NCBI GenBank assembly: GCA_964421245.1
Contig: CAYQVW010000012.1
Span: 1 to 52,448, forward strand
Direction of reading: 5' to 3'
Origin: CAYQVW01 sp964421245
GTDB taxonomy: Bacteria > Margulisbacteria > WOR-1 > XYC2-FULL-46-14
DNA: 52,448 bases
Position numbers and translations under genes: made by a program
Shown here: positions 32,332-40,076 of the stretch, piece by piece
Layout: each line of letters opens with the position of its first letter
Position numbering within the stretch: position 1 is the first letter of the stretch
Notes under the pieces: model-generated
Told to the model about the DNA's origin: nothing
Databases searched by the model: none
The model's input: only the letters and a program-made list of their open reading frames with translations

Positions 32332-33516
32332 ATGTCTATGAGAACAATGATAGATGCCGGGGGAGGAACATTAAGAATTGGATTTGGAAAAACAGAACAG
32401 TCGGGAGGGGCTTGTGCCATTGAAAGGCTTAATGTAAGCCAATTAAGATTGGGGAGTACTGACGAATTAGTTGGACTAGTAGCGCAATCTCTGTCTTCGG
32501 GAATTCCAGCAGATCAGGCTAAGGTTATCTTTTCTATAGCTGGTCCTGTTAATAAGGATGGAAGAATTTTGTTAGCACTTACAAATCATTCTGGAGTAGA
32601 GGAGACGAACATCCCTGTTGCAGAAATGGTAGAAGCTTCTTTAAAAGAAAGTACAGGTCGAGATATTGAACTTGAAATGATAAATGATGGGGCGGCCGGG
32701 GCTTGGGCAGAATTTGGTCCAGGGGGTGCTCTTGAAAATGTACCAATTGGTTATCCTGGAATGGCAATTATTATTGGCAATGGAGTTGGGGGAAGAATGT
32801 ATTCGATGGAAGAAGGAGGTATTTCTCAACTTCCTGGTGCCGATGAACCAGGACATTGGGTAGTCAACTCTCAGATAGTAAGACCAATGGGGCTTGATAA
32901 ATTAGTAGCTACAGAGCTTGAATGTGGTTGTGGAAGAAAAGGGAATATTAGGGATATTGCTTGTTTTGAAACATTAACCAAAGGTCCGGCTATTGAATCA
33001 ATGTTTAGAAAATTTCTTCGGAAAGTTAGTATTGGGATGCGTACTCTTCAAGAAGAGGAAACTGCGTTGCAGCATATGGATAGGAATTTTCCAAATGTTA
33101 TGATTACAACTGAAGAAGCATCTGGTCATGAACTTCTGAATAGGGGAGATATCGTTACAAATAAAGATGTAAGTGCCTTTCTTGCAAAGAATCCAGAGGG
33201 AGACCTTCTTACAGAAGTATTTTTTAGTAGAATAGCAAAACTTTTTGTAGCAAGAATGGCTGATTTACAACATAACTTTAATAGTCTTGGTCCAATTACC
33301 TTCACCTTTATTGGAGGAATAGGCTGTGCTTTGGGAGAATATTTGATTCCGTTAATGGAGCGAGGCTTTGACGAAATGAAAGATAAGGGACATGTTGTAC
33401 AGTGGGATCATCGACCAAATTTAAGAGCAAGCAATCATCCGGCTGATCATACTAATTTGATTGGTGCATACTATTATCTTATAGGCAGGGAAAGAGAAAG
33501 GGCACTTAGAGCTTAA
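32332..33516 (+). CDS. ROK-family sugar kinase
   Basis: ROK proteins phosphorylate glucose, N-acetylhexosamines or allose, or act as sugar-responsive regulators when they carry a helix-turn-helix; this one has none. The 394-residue protein has the ATP site DAGGGTLRIGFG, the catalytic Asp in NDGAAGAW, GNGVGGRMY, the EPGHWVV His and a zinc motif ECGCGRKGNIRDIACFE that is slightly expanded from the usual CxCG(x)2GCxE. It is about 80 residues longer than typical ROK kinases, with the excess near residues 225-300. The gene has a sigma-28-like promoter, and its stop overlaps the converging leuD by 11 bp. Confidence 0.85.
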   Translation: MSMRTMIDAGGGTLRIGFGKTEQSGGACAIERLNVSQLRLGSTDELVGLVAQSLSSGIPADQAKVIFSIAGPVNKDGRILLALTNHSGVEETNIPVAEMVEASLKESTGRDIELEMINDGAAGAWAEFGPGGALENVPIGYPGMAIIIGNGVGGRMYSMEEGGISQLPGADEPGHWVVNSQIVRPMGLDKLVATELECGCGRKGNIRDIACFETLTKGPAIESMFRKFLRKVSIGMRTLQEEETALQHMDRNFPNVMITTEEASGHELLNRGDIVTNKDVSAFLAKNPEGDLLTEVFFSRIAKLFVARMADLQHNFNSLGPITFTFIGGIGCALGEYLIPLMERGFDEMKDKGHVVQWDHRPNLRASNHPADHTNLIGAYYYLIGRERERALRA

Positions 33517-34021
33517 ACCCACCGTGTTTTTTGAAGTGTTCTACTAGTCCGCCGTCGGATAGTAATGTTTGCATAGTTTTTGGAAGTGGGGCTATTTTGA
33601 TTTTTTGTTGGGACCGGTCGCGACCGGTCCTTACTATGACTCCATTATCTAAATCAACCTCGATTTCATCTCCATCCTCAAATTGATCAGTATCGACTTC
33701 GATTGCGGGTAGCCCAAGATTAAAACAATTGCGATAAAAAATTCGAGCAAATGATTTTGCAAGCACACATGAAATCCCAGCGTATTTTATCGACATTGGG
33801 GCCTGTTCGCGTGATGATCCGCAGCCAAAGTTTTCCCCAGCTACTATAAAGTCACCCTTATTTACCCTTTTATAAAAATCAAGTTCAAGATCTTCCATCA
33901 CATGCTTTGCAAGTTCATATGGATCTTGAATTTTAAATTTATAACGTCCAGAGATGATGTAATCGGTATTTATATCGTCATTCTGTTTTTCAAATTTTAA
34001 TGCTTTGCCTTTTAATTTCAC
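33506..34021 (-). CDS. leuD: 3-isopropylmalate dehydratase small subunit
   Basis: LeuD forms the swivel domain of isopropylmalate isomerase in leucine synthesis. The 171-residue protein is the short archaeal-like type (also used for homoaconitase-like enzymes), with NTDYIISGRY and GENFGCGSSREQAPMSIKYAG. A perfect 20-bp palindrome (33611-33630) is read as RTGRDRS in a loop near the end. It follows leuC after a 37-base gap that carries a triple palindromic repeat. Confidence 0.92.
   Translation of the reverse strand: MKLKGKALKFEKQNDDINTDYIISGRYKFKIQDPYELAKHVMEDLELDFYKRVNKGDFIVAGENFGCGSSREQAPMSIKYAGISCVLAKSFARIFYRNCFNLGLPAIEVDTDQFEDGDEIEVDLDNGVIVRTGRDRSQQKIKIAPLPKTMQTLLSDGGLVEHFKKHGGFKL
33611..33630. 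repeat. Perfect 20-bp palindrome inside leuD
   Basis: GGACCGGTCGCGACCGGTCC. It has the same length and perfect symmetry as the palindromes in trpA and ychF but a different sequence. Confidence 0.85.
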
Positions 34022-34035
34022 TTTAACTCCTTATT

Positions 34036-34067
34036 CTTACGTAAGTCTTACGTAAGCCTTACGTAAG
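34036..34067. repeat. Three tandem CTTACGTAAG palindromes between leuC and leuD
   Basis: CTTACGTAAG at 34036-34045, 34047-34056 and 34058-34067, an exact 11-base period of about one helical turn. The third copy includes the leuC stop codon. Confidence 0.9.
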
Positions 34068-35315
34068 GTATTTTCTGGGATCAGTTATTTTTCCCTCTAA
34101 AACAGAAGCCGCAACTGTTGCTGGAGAGCCAAGATAAATAAAGGCAGATGGGTTTCCCATTCTTCCCTTAAAGTTTCGATTGGCGGTAGAGATTACATTT
34201 TCTCCATCAGCAGGGACTCCATTGTGGGTACCAACACACGGTCCGCAGCCAGGAGTTACAACCGCAACGTGCGATTCAACTAATGCTTCAATAATCCCTT
34301 CACGGGCTGCATCAAGATAAATTTCTCGAGAAGCCGGAGCAACAATTAAACGACAATTTTTATTAACTTTTTTACCTTTTAGAATTTTTGCAGCTATTCT
34401 TAAGTCTTCTAATCTTCCGTTGGTACAGGTTCCAATGAATCCCATTTGAATTGGGGTGCCAAGAACTTCAGAAATAGGACAAACATTATCTACTGTATGT
34501 GGTTTTGCAATCTGTGGTTCAACTTGAGAAAGATCAAACTCTTTTATTTCTTTATACTTTGCATCTTTGTCGGCTTCAATCGGATTTGCTTTTTTCTTTG
34601 AGTGCTTTTTAACCCAATCCAAAGTCTTTTTATCTGCTTTCATCAGACCAGCTTTAGCACCACACTCAATCGCCATGTTAGAGATTGTCATTCTGGCATC
34701 AATCGACATCTCATCAATTGCCTTGCCCTCTATTTCCAATGCTAAATAGGTTGCTCCGCCGGCACCAAGTTGTCCGATTGTATAAAGAATTAAATCTTTA
34801 GAGAGTACACCCTTTTGTAATTTGTTTTTATATACTAATTTTAATGTTTCTGGAACCTTAAACCAAAGTTTTCCAGAGATCCAAGCGGCAGCAAGATCTG
34901 TTGATCCGATTCCAGTTGAAAAAACGTTTATAGCCCCATAAGTACAGGTATGAGAATCGGCGCCGATAACTAGATCCCCAGGAACAACATGTCCTTGTTC
35001 TGGAAGAAGTTGGTGGCAGACCCCACAGCCGATATCATATAGATTAATTCCGGTTTTATTTACAAAATTACGAATCTTTTTATGAATTGTAGATACCCCT
35101 ATATTGGGAGAAGGGGAGGAGTGGTCAATTACGATCGAGATTTTTGAAGGATCAAAAACCTTGGTCGCTCCCATATTATTAAACGAATCGATTGCAACGC
35201 CAGAGGTTCCATCTTGTCCCATCATATAGTCAAGATTGGCTATTACAATATCTCCAGCTTTTGAGTCTTTGCCGGAATGATTTGAAAGAATTTTTTCGGC
35301 GATAGTTTTTCCCAT
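34059..35315 (-). CDS. leuC: 3-isopropylmalate dehydratase large subunit
   Basis: LeuC is the aconitase-fold catalytic subunit that isomerises isopropylmalate with a [4Fe-4S] cluster. The 418-residue length is that of the archaeal-type subfamily. The cluster cysteines are in DSHTCTYGA, GTCTNGRLEDL and TPGCGPCVGTHNG. Homoaconitase or methylmalate-type activity is possible in this subfamily. A TAAAAT box six bases before the ATG implies a leaderless start. The upstream gap is made of GGGTATA-type 7-base repeats. Confidence 0.93.
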   Translation of the reverse strand: MGKTIAEKILSNHSGKDSKAGDIVIANLDYMMGQDGTSGVAIDSFNNMGATKVFDPSKISIVIDHSSPSPNIGVSTIHKKIRNFVNKTGINLYDIGCGVCHQLLPEQGHVVPGDLVIGADSHTCTYGAINVFSTGIGSTDLAAAWISGKLWFKVPETLKLVYKNKLQKGVLSKDLILYTIGQLGAGGATYLALEIEGKAIDEMSIDARMTISNMAIECGAKAGLMKADKKTLDWVKKHSKKKANPIEADKDAKYKEIKEFDLSQVEPQIAKPHTVDNVCPISEVLGTPIQMGFIGTCTNGRLEDLRIAAKILKGKKVNKNCRLIVAPASREIYLDAAREGIIEALVESHVAVVTPGCGPCVGTHNGVPADGENVISTANRNFKGRMGNPSAFIYLGSPATVAASVLEGKITDPRKYLT

Positions 35316-35321
35316 TAATTT

Positions 35322-35327
35322 ATTTTA
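35322..35327 (-). promoter_or_regulatory. -10 box of leuC, leaderless
   Basis: TAAAAT on the minus strand six bases before the leuC ATG. The 7-base repeats lie where a -35 box would be. Confidence 0.45.
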
Positions 35328-35332
35328 ACACA

Positions 35333-35360
35333 GGGTATAGGGTATAGGGAATAGGGGATA
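35333..35360. repeat. 7-base tandem repeats upstream of leuC
   Basis: GGGTATA, GGGTATA, GGGAATA, GGGGATA: four units in perfect register filling the gap between the 35364 gene and leuC. Confidence 0.85.
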
Positions 35361-35363
35361 GTT

Positions 35364-36389
35364 CTATCTCTTTCTTCTTTTCTTCTTTTTTTTCTTTGCT
35401 TTCTTAGGTTTCTTTTTGGCTGGTTTTTTCTTTGGAGTAACTTCCTTTAGCTTTTTTTCAACCTGTTTACTCTTCTTGGTGATGTAGGGATCAAGGCCGT
35501 CCATCTCGGTTACTTCTTTTAAGAATTTTTCTGCCTTGGGTTGGCGGGAAATTTGGGCTAGGTTTAATTTGGTGCGGGCCATAAGGTCTGGGTAGATATA
35601 TCCCTTATCAACTAATTCATTAAGTAGGGATTGGGCCTTTTTATAATCCTCTTTTTTACCTCTATTGATCAACAATTCTGCTTCTACCACAATTGATTTT
35701 TGTGCAAAATAATCACGTGAGCGAGCTCGAAGCAGGTTAGCTGCTTTTTCACACAGACGTATTCCTTCCCAAACTTTTGATGGGAAATGAAATGATAAAA
35801 GCTCTGCTTTTCCGAGATTGGCACGTGCCCTAAAGTACCAATTTGATTTTCTATCTTTCATTATCTGCTCATAGAGCTTCATTGCAGCGTCATGATCGAG
35901 GTGTTTTCCTTTTTTATTCATTTCGTCTCTGGTTACTCTAAGCTCTGCTTCAATAATAAAGGCCTTATCTCTGAAAAAAGGAAAAGTTGGAAGCATCTTT
36001 TCTTCTTTACTAAGTTTTTTTAATATATCTTGTGCAGAGTAGCAAATATCTAGGGCGACTGGGATCTCTTCTTTCTTAATCTCAGGAATTGCAAGTTCTG
36101 CCTTTCCTATTAGGCAACGTGCCTTAAGGTATGGGTGAGGGTGACGGGCCAATAATTCATCATAGAGGTGAGAAGCAACTTCGTAATCCCCCTCTGCTCC
36201 TCGGCCGACATAGAGATCTGCTAAATGGAATTTCTCTTCGACAACGTCGGGACGATTCCCAAATTTTTCGATTATAAATTTTGCTCTCTCAATTGCTTTA
36301 TTGATCTTTTGTTTTTCCGAAGGAGAAGGGAAGTTGTCTCCCTCTTCTGCATGGAAAATAAAATCTGACATTGATGATGGTATGCTCAT
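35364..36389 (-). CDS. Helical-repeat protein with lysine-rich tail
   Basis: The protein has 341 residues. From about residue 25 to 300 it consists of TPR/Sel1-like helical pairs (YEVASHLYDELLARHPHPYLKARCLIGKAEL, DHDAAMKLYEQIMKDRKSNWYF given here only as examples of the period of about 60). The last 30 residues are nearly all Lys, Arg and Pro, which suggests binding to RNA, DNA or a membrane surface. There is no signal peptide. A TATAAT 11 bases upstream of the ATG shares the gap with the rnc promoter. The gene lacks the sigma-28-like motif found before the other orphan genes. Confidence 0.75.
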   Translation of the reverse strand: MSIPSSMSDFIFHAEEGDNFPSPSEKQKINKAIERAKFIIEKFGNRPDVVEEKFHLADLYVGRGAEGDYEVASHLYDELLARHPHPYLKARCLIGKAELAIPEIKKEEIPVALDICYSAQDILKKLSKEEKMLPTFPFFRDKAFIIEAELRVTRDEMNKKGKHLDHDAAMKLYEQIMKDRKSNWYFRARANLGKAELLSFHFPSKVWEGIRLCEKAANLLRARSRDYFAQKSIVVEAELLINRGKKEDYKKAQSLLNELVDKGYIYPDLMARTKLNLAQISRQPKAEKFLKEVTEMDGLDPYITKKSKQVEKKLKEVTPKKKPAKKKPKKAKKKKKKRRKR

Positions 36390-36413
36390 ATAGAAATTTC
36401 ATTATAAATATGT

Positions 36414-36419
36414 TATAAT
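36414..36419 (+). promoter_or_regulatory. -10 box of the rnc operon, leaderless
   Basis: TATAAT three bases before the first ATG (36423) and nine before the second (36429). The usual start distance favours 36429 as the true start of rnc. Confidence 0.55.
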
Positions 36420-36428
36420 AATATGTCA

Positions 36429-37184
36429 ATGGATCAAGAAAAACGCCTCGACGAACTTGAACAAAAATTAGGAATTTCCTTCCTCAATCGCCGCCTTTTA
36501 AACCAGTCATTAACGCATTCATCTTATGCCCATGAAAATGGAATTCCAGATAATGAAAGACTAGAATTCTTGGGAGATGCGGTTATAAAATTGGCAATTT
36601 CGGGATATCTCTTCAACAAGTTTCCTACCAGACCAGAAGGAGATTTAACCAAAATTAGGGCTGCGGTAATATCTGATGATACCCTCGCTCGGGTTGCCAA
36701 TAGATTCCGCATAGGGAATTATGTGCTCTTTTCTAAGAATGAGAAGGCTAGCGGAGGGTCAAAAAGAAAATCGAACATCGCAAATGCTTTTGAATCTTTG
36801 GTGGGGGCAATTTATCTTGATGCTGGAATTGGTAAAGCCCGCGATTTTTTAACTGAACACCTAAGTCCCGAAATTAATAGGGTTAGCCAGGTTGGTTATA
36901 TCTCCGATTTCAAATCTACCCTGCAAGAATTTGCACAAAAGAGAAAATGGGAGCTGCCATTCTATAACGTAATAAAGGAAGAGGGCCCAAAGCACAAAAA
37001 GACCTTTGTTGTTGGTGTAAAACTTAGAGGAAAGATCCAAGGACGGGGAAACGGGGCAAACAAAAAAGAAGCAGAGCAAAAAGCTGCGCAACAGGCCTTG
37101 AGACATTTACAAGGGGTTGAAAATAGGCGCAATCGGGTAAAGGGAATAGTAAAAAGGATTAAAAAGACCAGATGGATATTTTAA
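36429..37184 (+). CDS. rnc: Ribonuclease III
   Basis: RNase III cuts double-stranded RNA in rRNA processing and mRNA turnover. The signature NERLEFLGDAVIKL holds the catalytic acidic residues, NAFESLVGAIYLDAG the second set, and a dsRNA-binding domain follows (from SDFKSTLQEFAQKRKWELPF to the KKEAEQKAAQQAL helix). A basic tail RNRVKGIVKRIKKTRW extends the C-terminus. I start it at the second ATG (251 residues) because the first is too close to the -10 box. pyrC starts inside its end. Confidence 0.93.
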   Translation: MDQEKRLDELEQKLGISFLNRRLLNQSLTHSSYAHENGIPDNERLEFLGDAVIKLAISGYLFNKFPTRPEGDLTKIRAAVISDDTLARVANRFRIGNYVLFSKNEKASGGSKRKSNIANAFESLVGAIYLDAGIGKARDFLTEHLSPEINRVSQVGYISDFKSTLQEFAQKRKWELPFYNVIKEEGPKHKKTFVVGVKLRGKIQGRGNGANKKEAEQKAAQQALRHLQGVENRRNRVKGIVKRIKKTRWIF

Positions 37185-38461
37185 TAAAACAGGGAAGGGT
37201 GATTGATCCCGCTTCAAATTTAGATAGAGTTTGTGATATTTTAGTTTCTGACGGAAAGATAGTCTCTGTAAAGCCACTACTAAAGCCTCGAACAAAAGTA
37301 AAAATCATTAAAGCAAAAGATTGCTTTGTTTTACCTGGATTAGTTGATATGCACTCGCATTTGCGTGATCCAGGAGATCCAGAAGAAGAGACAATTAAAT
37401 CGGGGGCTCTCTCCGCTGCAGCGGGAGGATTTACCTCAATTGCCTGTATGGCCAATACAACTCCTCCAATTGATACTCCTGCAATGGTTAAATATGTGAG
37501 GGAGAAGGCATTGGCTTCGGCGAAGGTTAATGTTTATCCGATTGGTGCGGTTACTAGAAATTTGGAGGGAAAGACATTAACCGAGATGGGGAGGATGATT
37601 GATGAAGGAGCGGTTGCTTTTTCTGATGATGGTAATCCGGTATTAGATACCAGTATTTTGCGCCATGCGCTAGAATATGCAAAACAATTCCATGTGCCAA
37701 TAATCTCTCACGCGGAAGACACCTCTCTGTCGGCTAATGGATTAATGAACGAGGGATATAACTCAACAATTTTGGGATTAAAAGGGATTCCGGCTTTGGC
37801 GGAAGAGATTATGGTGCAAAGAGATATTATGCTTGCTCGAGGGTTTAAGGCGCATGTTCATATTGCACATGTATCAACTGCACGATCGGTTAGACTAATT
37901 CGTCAGGCAAAAGAGGATGGGGTCAAGGTAACCTGTGAAACCTGTCCACATTATTTCTCGTTGACTGATGATGCGTTGCTAGAATACGATACCAATGCAA
38001 AGGTTAGCCCTCCATTGAGATCCGCAAAAGATGTAAAGGCCATTTTAAAAGGTCTTAAAGATGGCACAATTGATGTTATTGCAACCGATCATGCTCCACA
38101 TAAAGCAGAAAAGAAGAATGTAGAATTTCAAAGAGCAGCCTCTGGGATGATTGGATTTGAAACGGCTTTGCCACTTGTTCTAACAGAGTTGGTTGCCAAA
38201 AAAGTTTTATCTCGCAAAGAGGCAATTGCAAAACTCAGCAGTAATCCGGCTGGCATATTGAGACTTCATAAGGGAACCCTAAAAGTTGGAGCAGATGCAG
38301 ATATTACAGTTGTGAATCCAAAAATCGAATATACAATTGATTCAAGCAAGCTTGTTTCAAAAAGCAAAAACACCCCTTTCCATGGCAGAAAAGTAAAGGG
38401 TAAGATAACCCACACTATCGTTTCTGGCAAAGTTGTTTACAAAAATGAATCCAGAAGATGA
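37172..38461 (+). CDS. pyrC: Dihydroorotase
   Basis: PyrC closes carbamoyl-aspartate to dihydroorotate in pyrimidine synthesis. The 429-residue protein is the type I amidohydrolase form: metal ligands in DMHSHLRDPG, ISHAED and HIAHVST, substrate-binding CETCPHYF, and the catalytic Asp in ATDHAPH. It overlaps rnc by 13 bp and the next small gene by 17 bp, indicating a tightly packed operon. Confidence 0.95.
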   Translation: MDILIKQGRVIDPASNLDRVCDILVSDGKIVSVKPLLKPRTKVKIIKAKDCFVLPGLVDMHSHLRDPGDPEEETIKSGALSAAAGGFTSIACMANTTPPIDTPAMVKYVREKALASAKVNVYPIGAVTRNLEGKTLTEMGRMIDEGAVAFSDDGNPVLDTSILRHALEYAKQFHVPIISHAEDTSLSANGLMNEGYNSTILGLKGIPALAEEIMVQRDIMLARGFKAHVHIAHVSTARSVRLIRQAKEDGVKVTCETCPHYFSLTDDALLEYDTNAKVSPPLRSAKDVKAILKGLKDGTIDVIATDHAPHKAEKKNVEFQRAASGMIGFETALPLVLTELVAKKVLSRKEAIAKLSSNPAGILRLHKGTLKVGADADITVVNPKIEYTIDSSKLVSKSKNTPFHGRKVKGKITHTIVSGKVVYKNESRR

Positions 38462-38663
38462 AGGACGAAAAATTGCCCGCGAGTATATTTCCAAACTGAT
38501 CTGGAAGATAGATGAAAATGCCGACAATGATTTTGCTACTGCTTTTGAAAAATGGAAAACAAATACAGATGTTCTACGAGGGATTTATGAGGTCTTAGGC
38601 CATCGCCGTGACCTTGGTTTTTTAGGCAAGCGGATTGTGGATCGAATAAAACGAATGATATAA
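38445..38663 (+). CDS. Small hypothetical protein
   Basis: The family is not recognised; 72 residues, charged and helical (EGRKIAREYISKLIWKID, then RDLGFLGKRIVDRIKRM). The ATG at 38445 lies inside the end of pyrC; a TTG four codons earlier is an alternative. Its tight place between pyrC and mutM argues that it is real. A TATAAT sequence overlaps its last codons and probably serves mutM. Confidence 0.6.
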   Translation: MNPEDEGRKIAREYISKLIWKIDENADNDFATAFEKWKTNTDVLRGIYEVLGHRRDLGFLGKRIVDRIKRMI

Positions 38664-38664
38664 T
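38659..38664 (+). promoter_or_regulatory. -10 box of mutM, leaderless
   Basis: TATAAT five bases before the mutM ATG, inside the end of the preceding small gene. Confidence 0.5.
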
Positions 38665-38669
38665 AAGAA

Positions 38670-39461
38670 ATGCCAGAATTGCCAGAAGTCGAAACAGTTA
38701 AGCGCCAAATTACCTCTACAATAAAAGGGCGAAAAATAACCTCAATAGAATTCAGAGACCCTCGCAATATTAAGAAAATTTCTGTTAAAGAGTTCAAGAA
38801 AAAAATAATCAACGATAAGGTTTTAGATATAGAACGCCGAGCAAAATATCTTTTCTTTAAGATGAGATCGGGTAGATGGATGGTGATCCATCTTGGAATG
38901 GCGGGACGGGTTCTTTTAAAACCAGATAAATATGTGAGAATAATTTTTAATCTTTCCGGTGGTAAGAAGATGTATTTTTCAGACACTAGACTTTTTGGAA
39001 AGATCTGGCTCTATGATAAATATCCAGAACTTGGGCTTGGACCAGAGCCGCTTGAGAAATCTTTTAAGCTTAAAGATTTCAAAAAACTAGTAAAAAACAA
39101 AAAAGGGAATGTCAAAATTGTTTTAATGGATCAGAAGTTTATTGCCGGGGTTGGGAATATTTATGCCGCCGAGGCACTCTTTCTGGCTGGGATACATCCT
39201 AAGAGAAGGATGGAAAGTTTAAAAAACAAAGAAATAAGCAAGCTCTATACTGCTGTAAAAAAATCTTTGCAAGCAGGAATTGCCCATAAGGGAACCTCTG
39301 TTACTGATTTTGTTAATGCAATTGGGCAGGAGGGGACGAATCAAAATTATCTTTATGTCTATAGTCGCAAGGGAGAGCCTTGTCGCAAATGCAAGCAACC
39401 GGTTCATAAGATCTCTTTAGGCCAGCGTGGAACCTACTTCTGTAATAAATGCCAAAGTTAA
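38670..39461 (+). CDS. mutM: Formamidopyrimidine-DNA glycosylase
   Basis: MutM (Fpg) removes 8-oxoguanine and ring-opened purines and nicks the DNA. The N-terminal MPELPEVETV supplies the catalytic Pro (after Met removal) and Glu; Lys59 in RRAKYLF is the conserved lysine. The helix-two-turn-helix (FIAGVGNIYAAEALF) and the C-terminal zinc finger (CRKCKQP and YFCNKCQ) are complete. The end overlaps the next DNA-repair gene by 13 bp. Confidence 0.96.
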   Translation: MPELPEVETVKRQITSTIKGRKITSIEFRDPRNIKKISVKEFKKKIINDKVLDIERRAKYLFFKMRSGRWMVIHLGMAGRVLLKPDKYVRIIFNLSGGKKMYFSDTRLFGKIWLYDKYPELGLGPEPLEKSFKLKDFKKLVKNKKGNVKIVLMDQKFIAGVGNIYAAEALFLAGIHPKRRMESLKNKEISKLYTAVKKSLQAGIAHKGTSVTDFVNAIGQEGTNQNYLYVYSRKGEPCRKCKQPVHKISLGQRGTYFCNKCQS

Positions 39462-40057
39462 AACAGATCTACAAAAAACTCTATGATCATTTTGGCCCGC
39501 AACATTGGTGGCCAGGGGACTCAATGTTTGAAGTTGTAATCGGGGCGATTTTGACTCAATCTGCCAATTGGAAAAATGTTGAGAAAGCCATTGCTAATCT
39601 AAAAAAAGCTAAATGTTTAAATGCGAAGGCAATATTAAAAATTAAAAAATCCAAATTAAAAACAATGATTAAGCCATCCGGATATTTTAATGCGAAAGCG
39701 AAAAAGTTGAAGGCAATATCCAAGTATTTAATAGAAAATAAGATGAAATGTGGAGCTAGAGAAGAGCTGCTCAAAGTTTATGGTGTTGGGCCCGAAACAG
39801 CAGACTCAATACTATTATACGCATTTAATAGACCGTCGTTTGTTGTTGATGCCTATACTATTCGAATAGGGCAGAGACTAAAGCTTTTTAAAACTTCTAA
39901 ATATCATGAGGTAAAAGAATTTTTTGAATCCAATCTTCCAAAAGATGTAAAACTTTTCAACGAATTCCACGCATTATTGGTTGCATTAGGTAAGGATTAT
40001 TGTAAGAAGAGTAAACCGAAATGCAATCTGTGTCCACTTTCCAAAATTTGTCACTAA
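39449..40057 (+). CDS. Endonuclease III-related DNA glycosylase (MagIII/COG2231-like)
   Basis: This 202-residue HhH-GPD protein has a C-terminal [4Fe-4S] motif (CKKSKPKCNLCPLSKIC). In the hairpin VYGVGPETADSILLYA the lysine of true endonuclease III is replaced by Glu; the catalytic Asp is kept in VVDAYTIRI. That combination is typical of the COG2231/MagIII branch, which removes 3-methyladenine without AP-lyase activity in the studied Helicobacter protein. It is translationally coupled to mutM, giving a two-gene base-excision repair unit. Confidence 0.88.
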   Translation: MPKLKQIYKKLYDHFGPQHWWPGDSMFEVVIGAILTQSANWKNVEKAIANLKKAKCLNAKAILKIKKSKLKTMIKPSGYFNAKAKKLKAISKYLIENKMKCGAREELLKVYGVGPETADSILLYAFNRPSFVVDAYTIRIGQRLKLFKTSKYHEVKEFFESNLPKDVKLFNEFHALLVALGKDYCKKSKPKCNLCPLSKICH

Positions 40058-40060
40058 TGC

Positions 40061-40066
40061 TATAAT
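40061..40066 (+). promoter_or_regulatory. -10 box of the secD operon, leaderless
   Basis: TATAAT 10 bases before the secD ATG with no ribosome binding site. A weak TTTCCA lies at the -35 position. Confidence 0.55.
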
Positions 40067-40076
40067 TTAACAATCG

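Noticed and set aside
36393..36400. TGAAATTT on the minus strand upstream of the helical-repeat gene at 35364
   Set aside because: No CGATA or CGAA follows at 14 bases; the gene start falls in the spacer. A TATAAT box explains the gene better.
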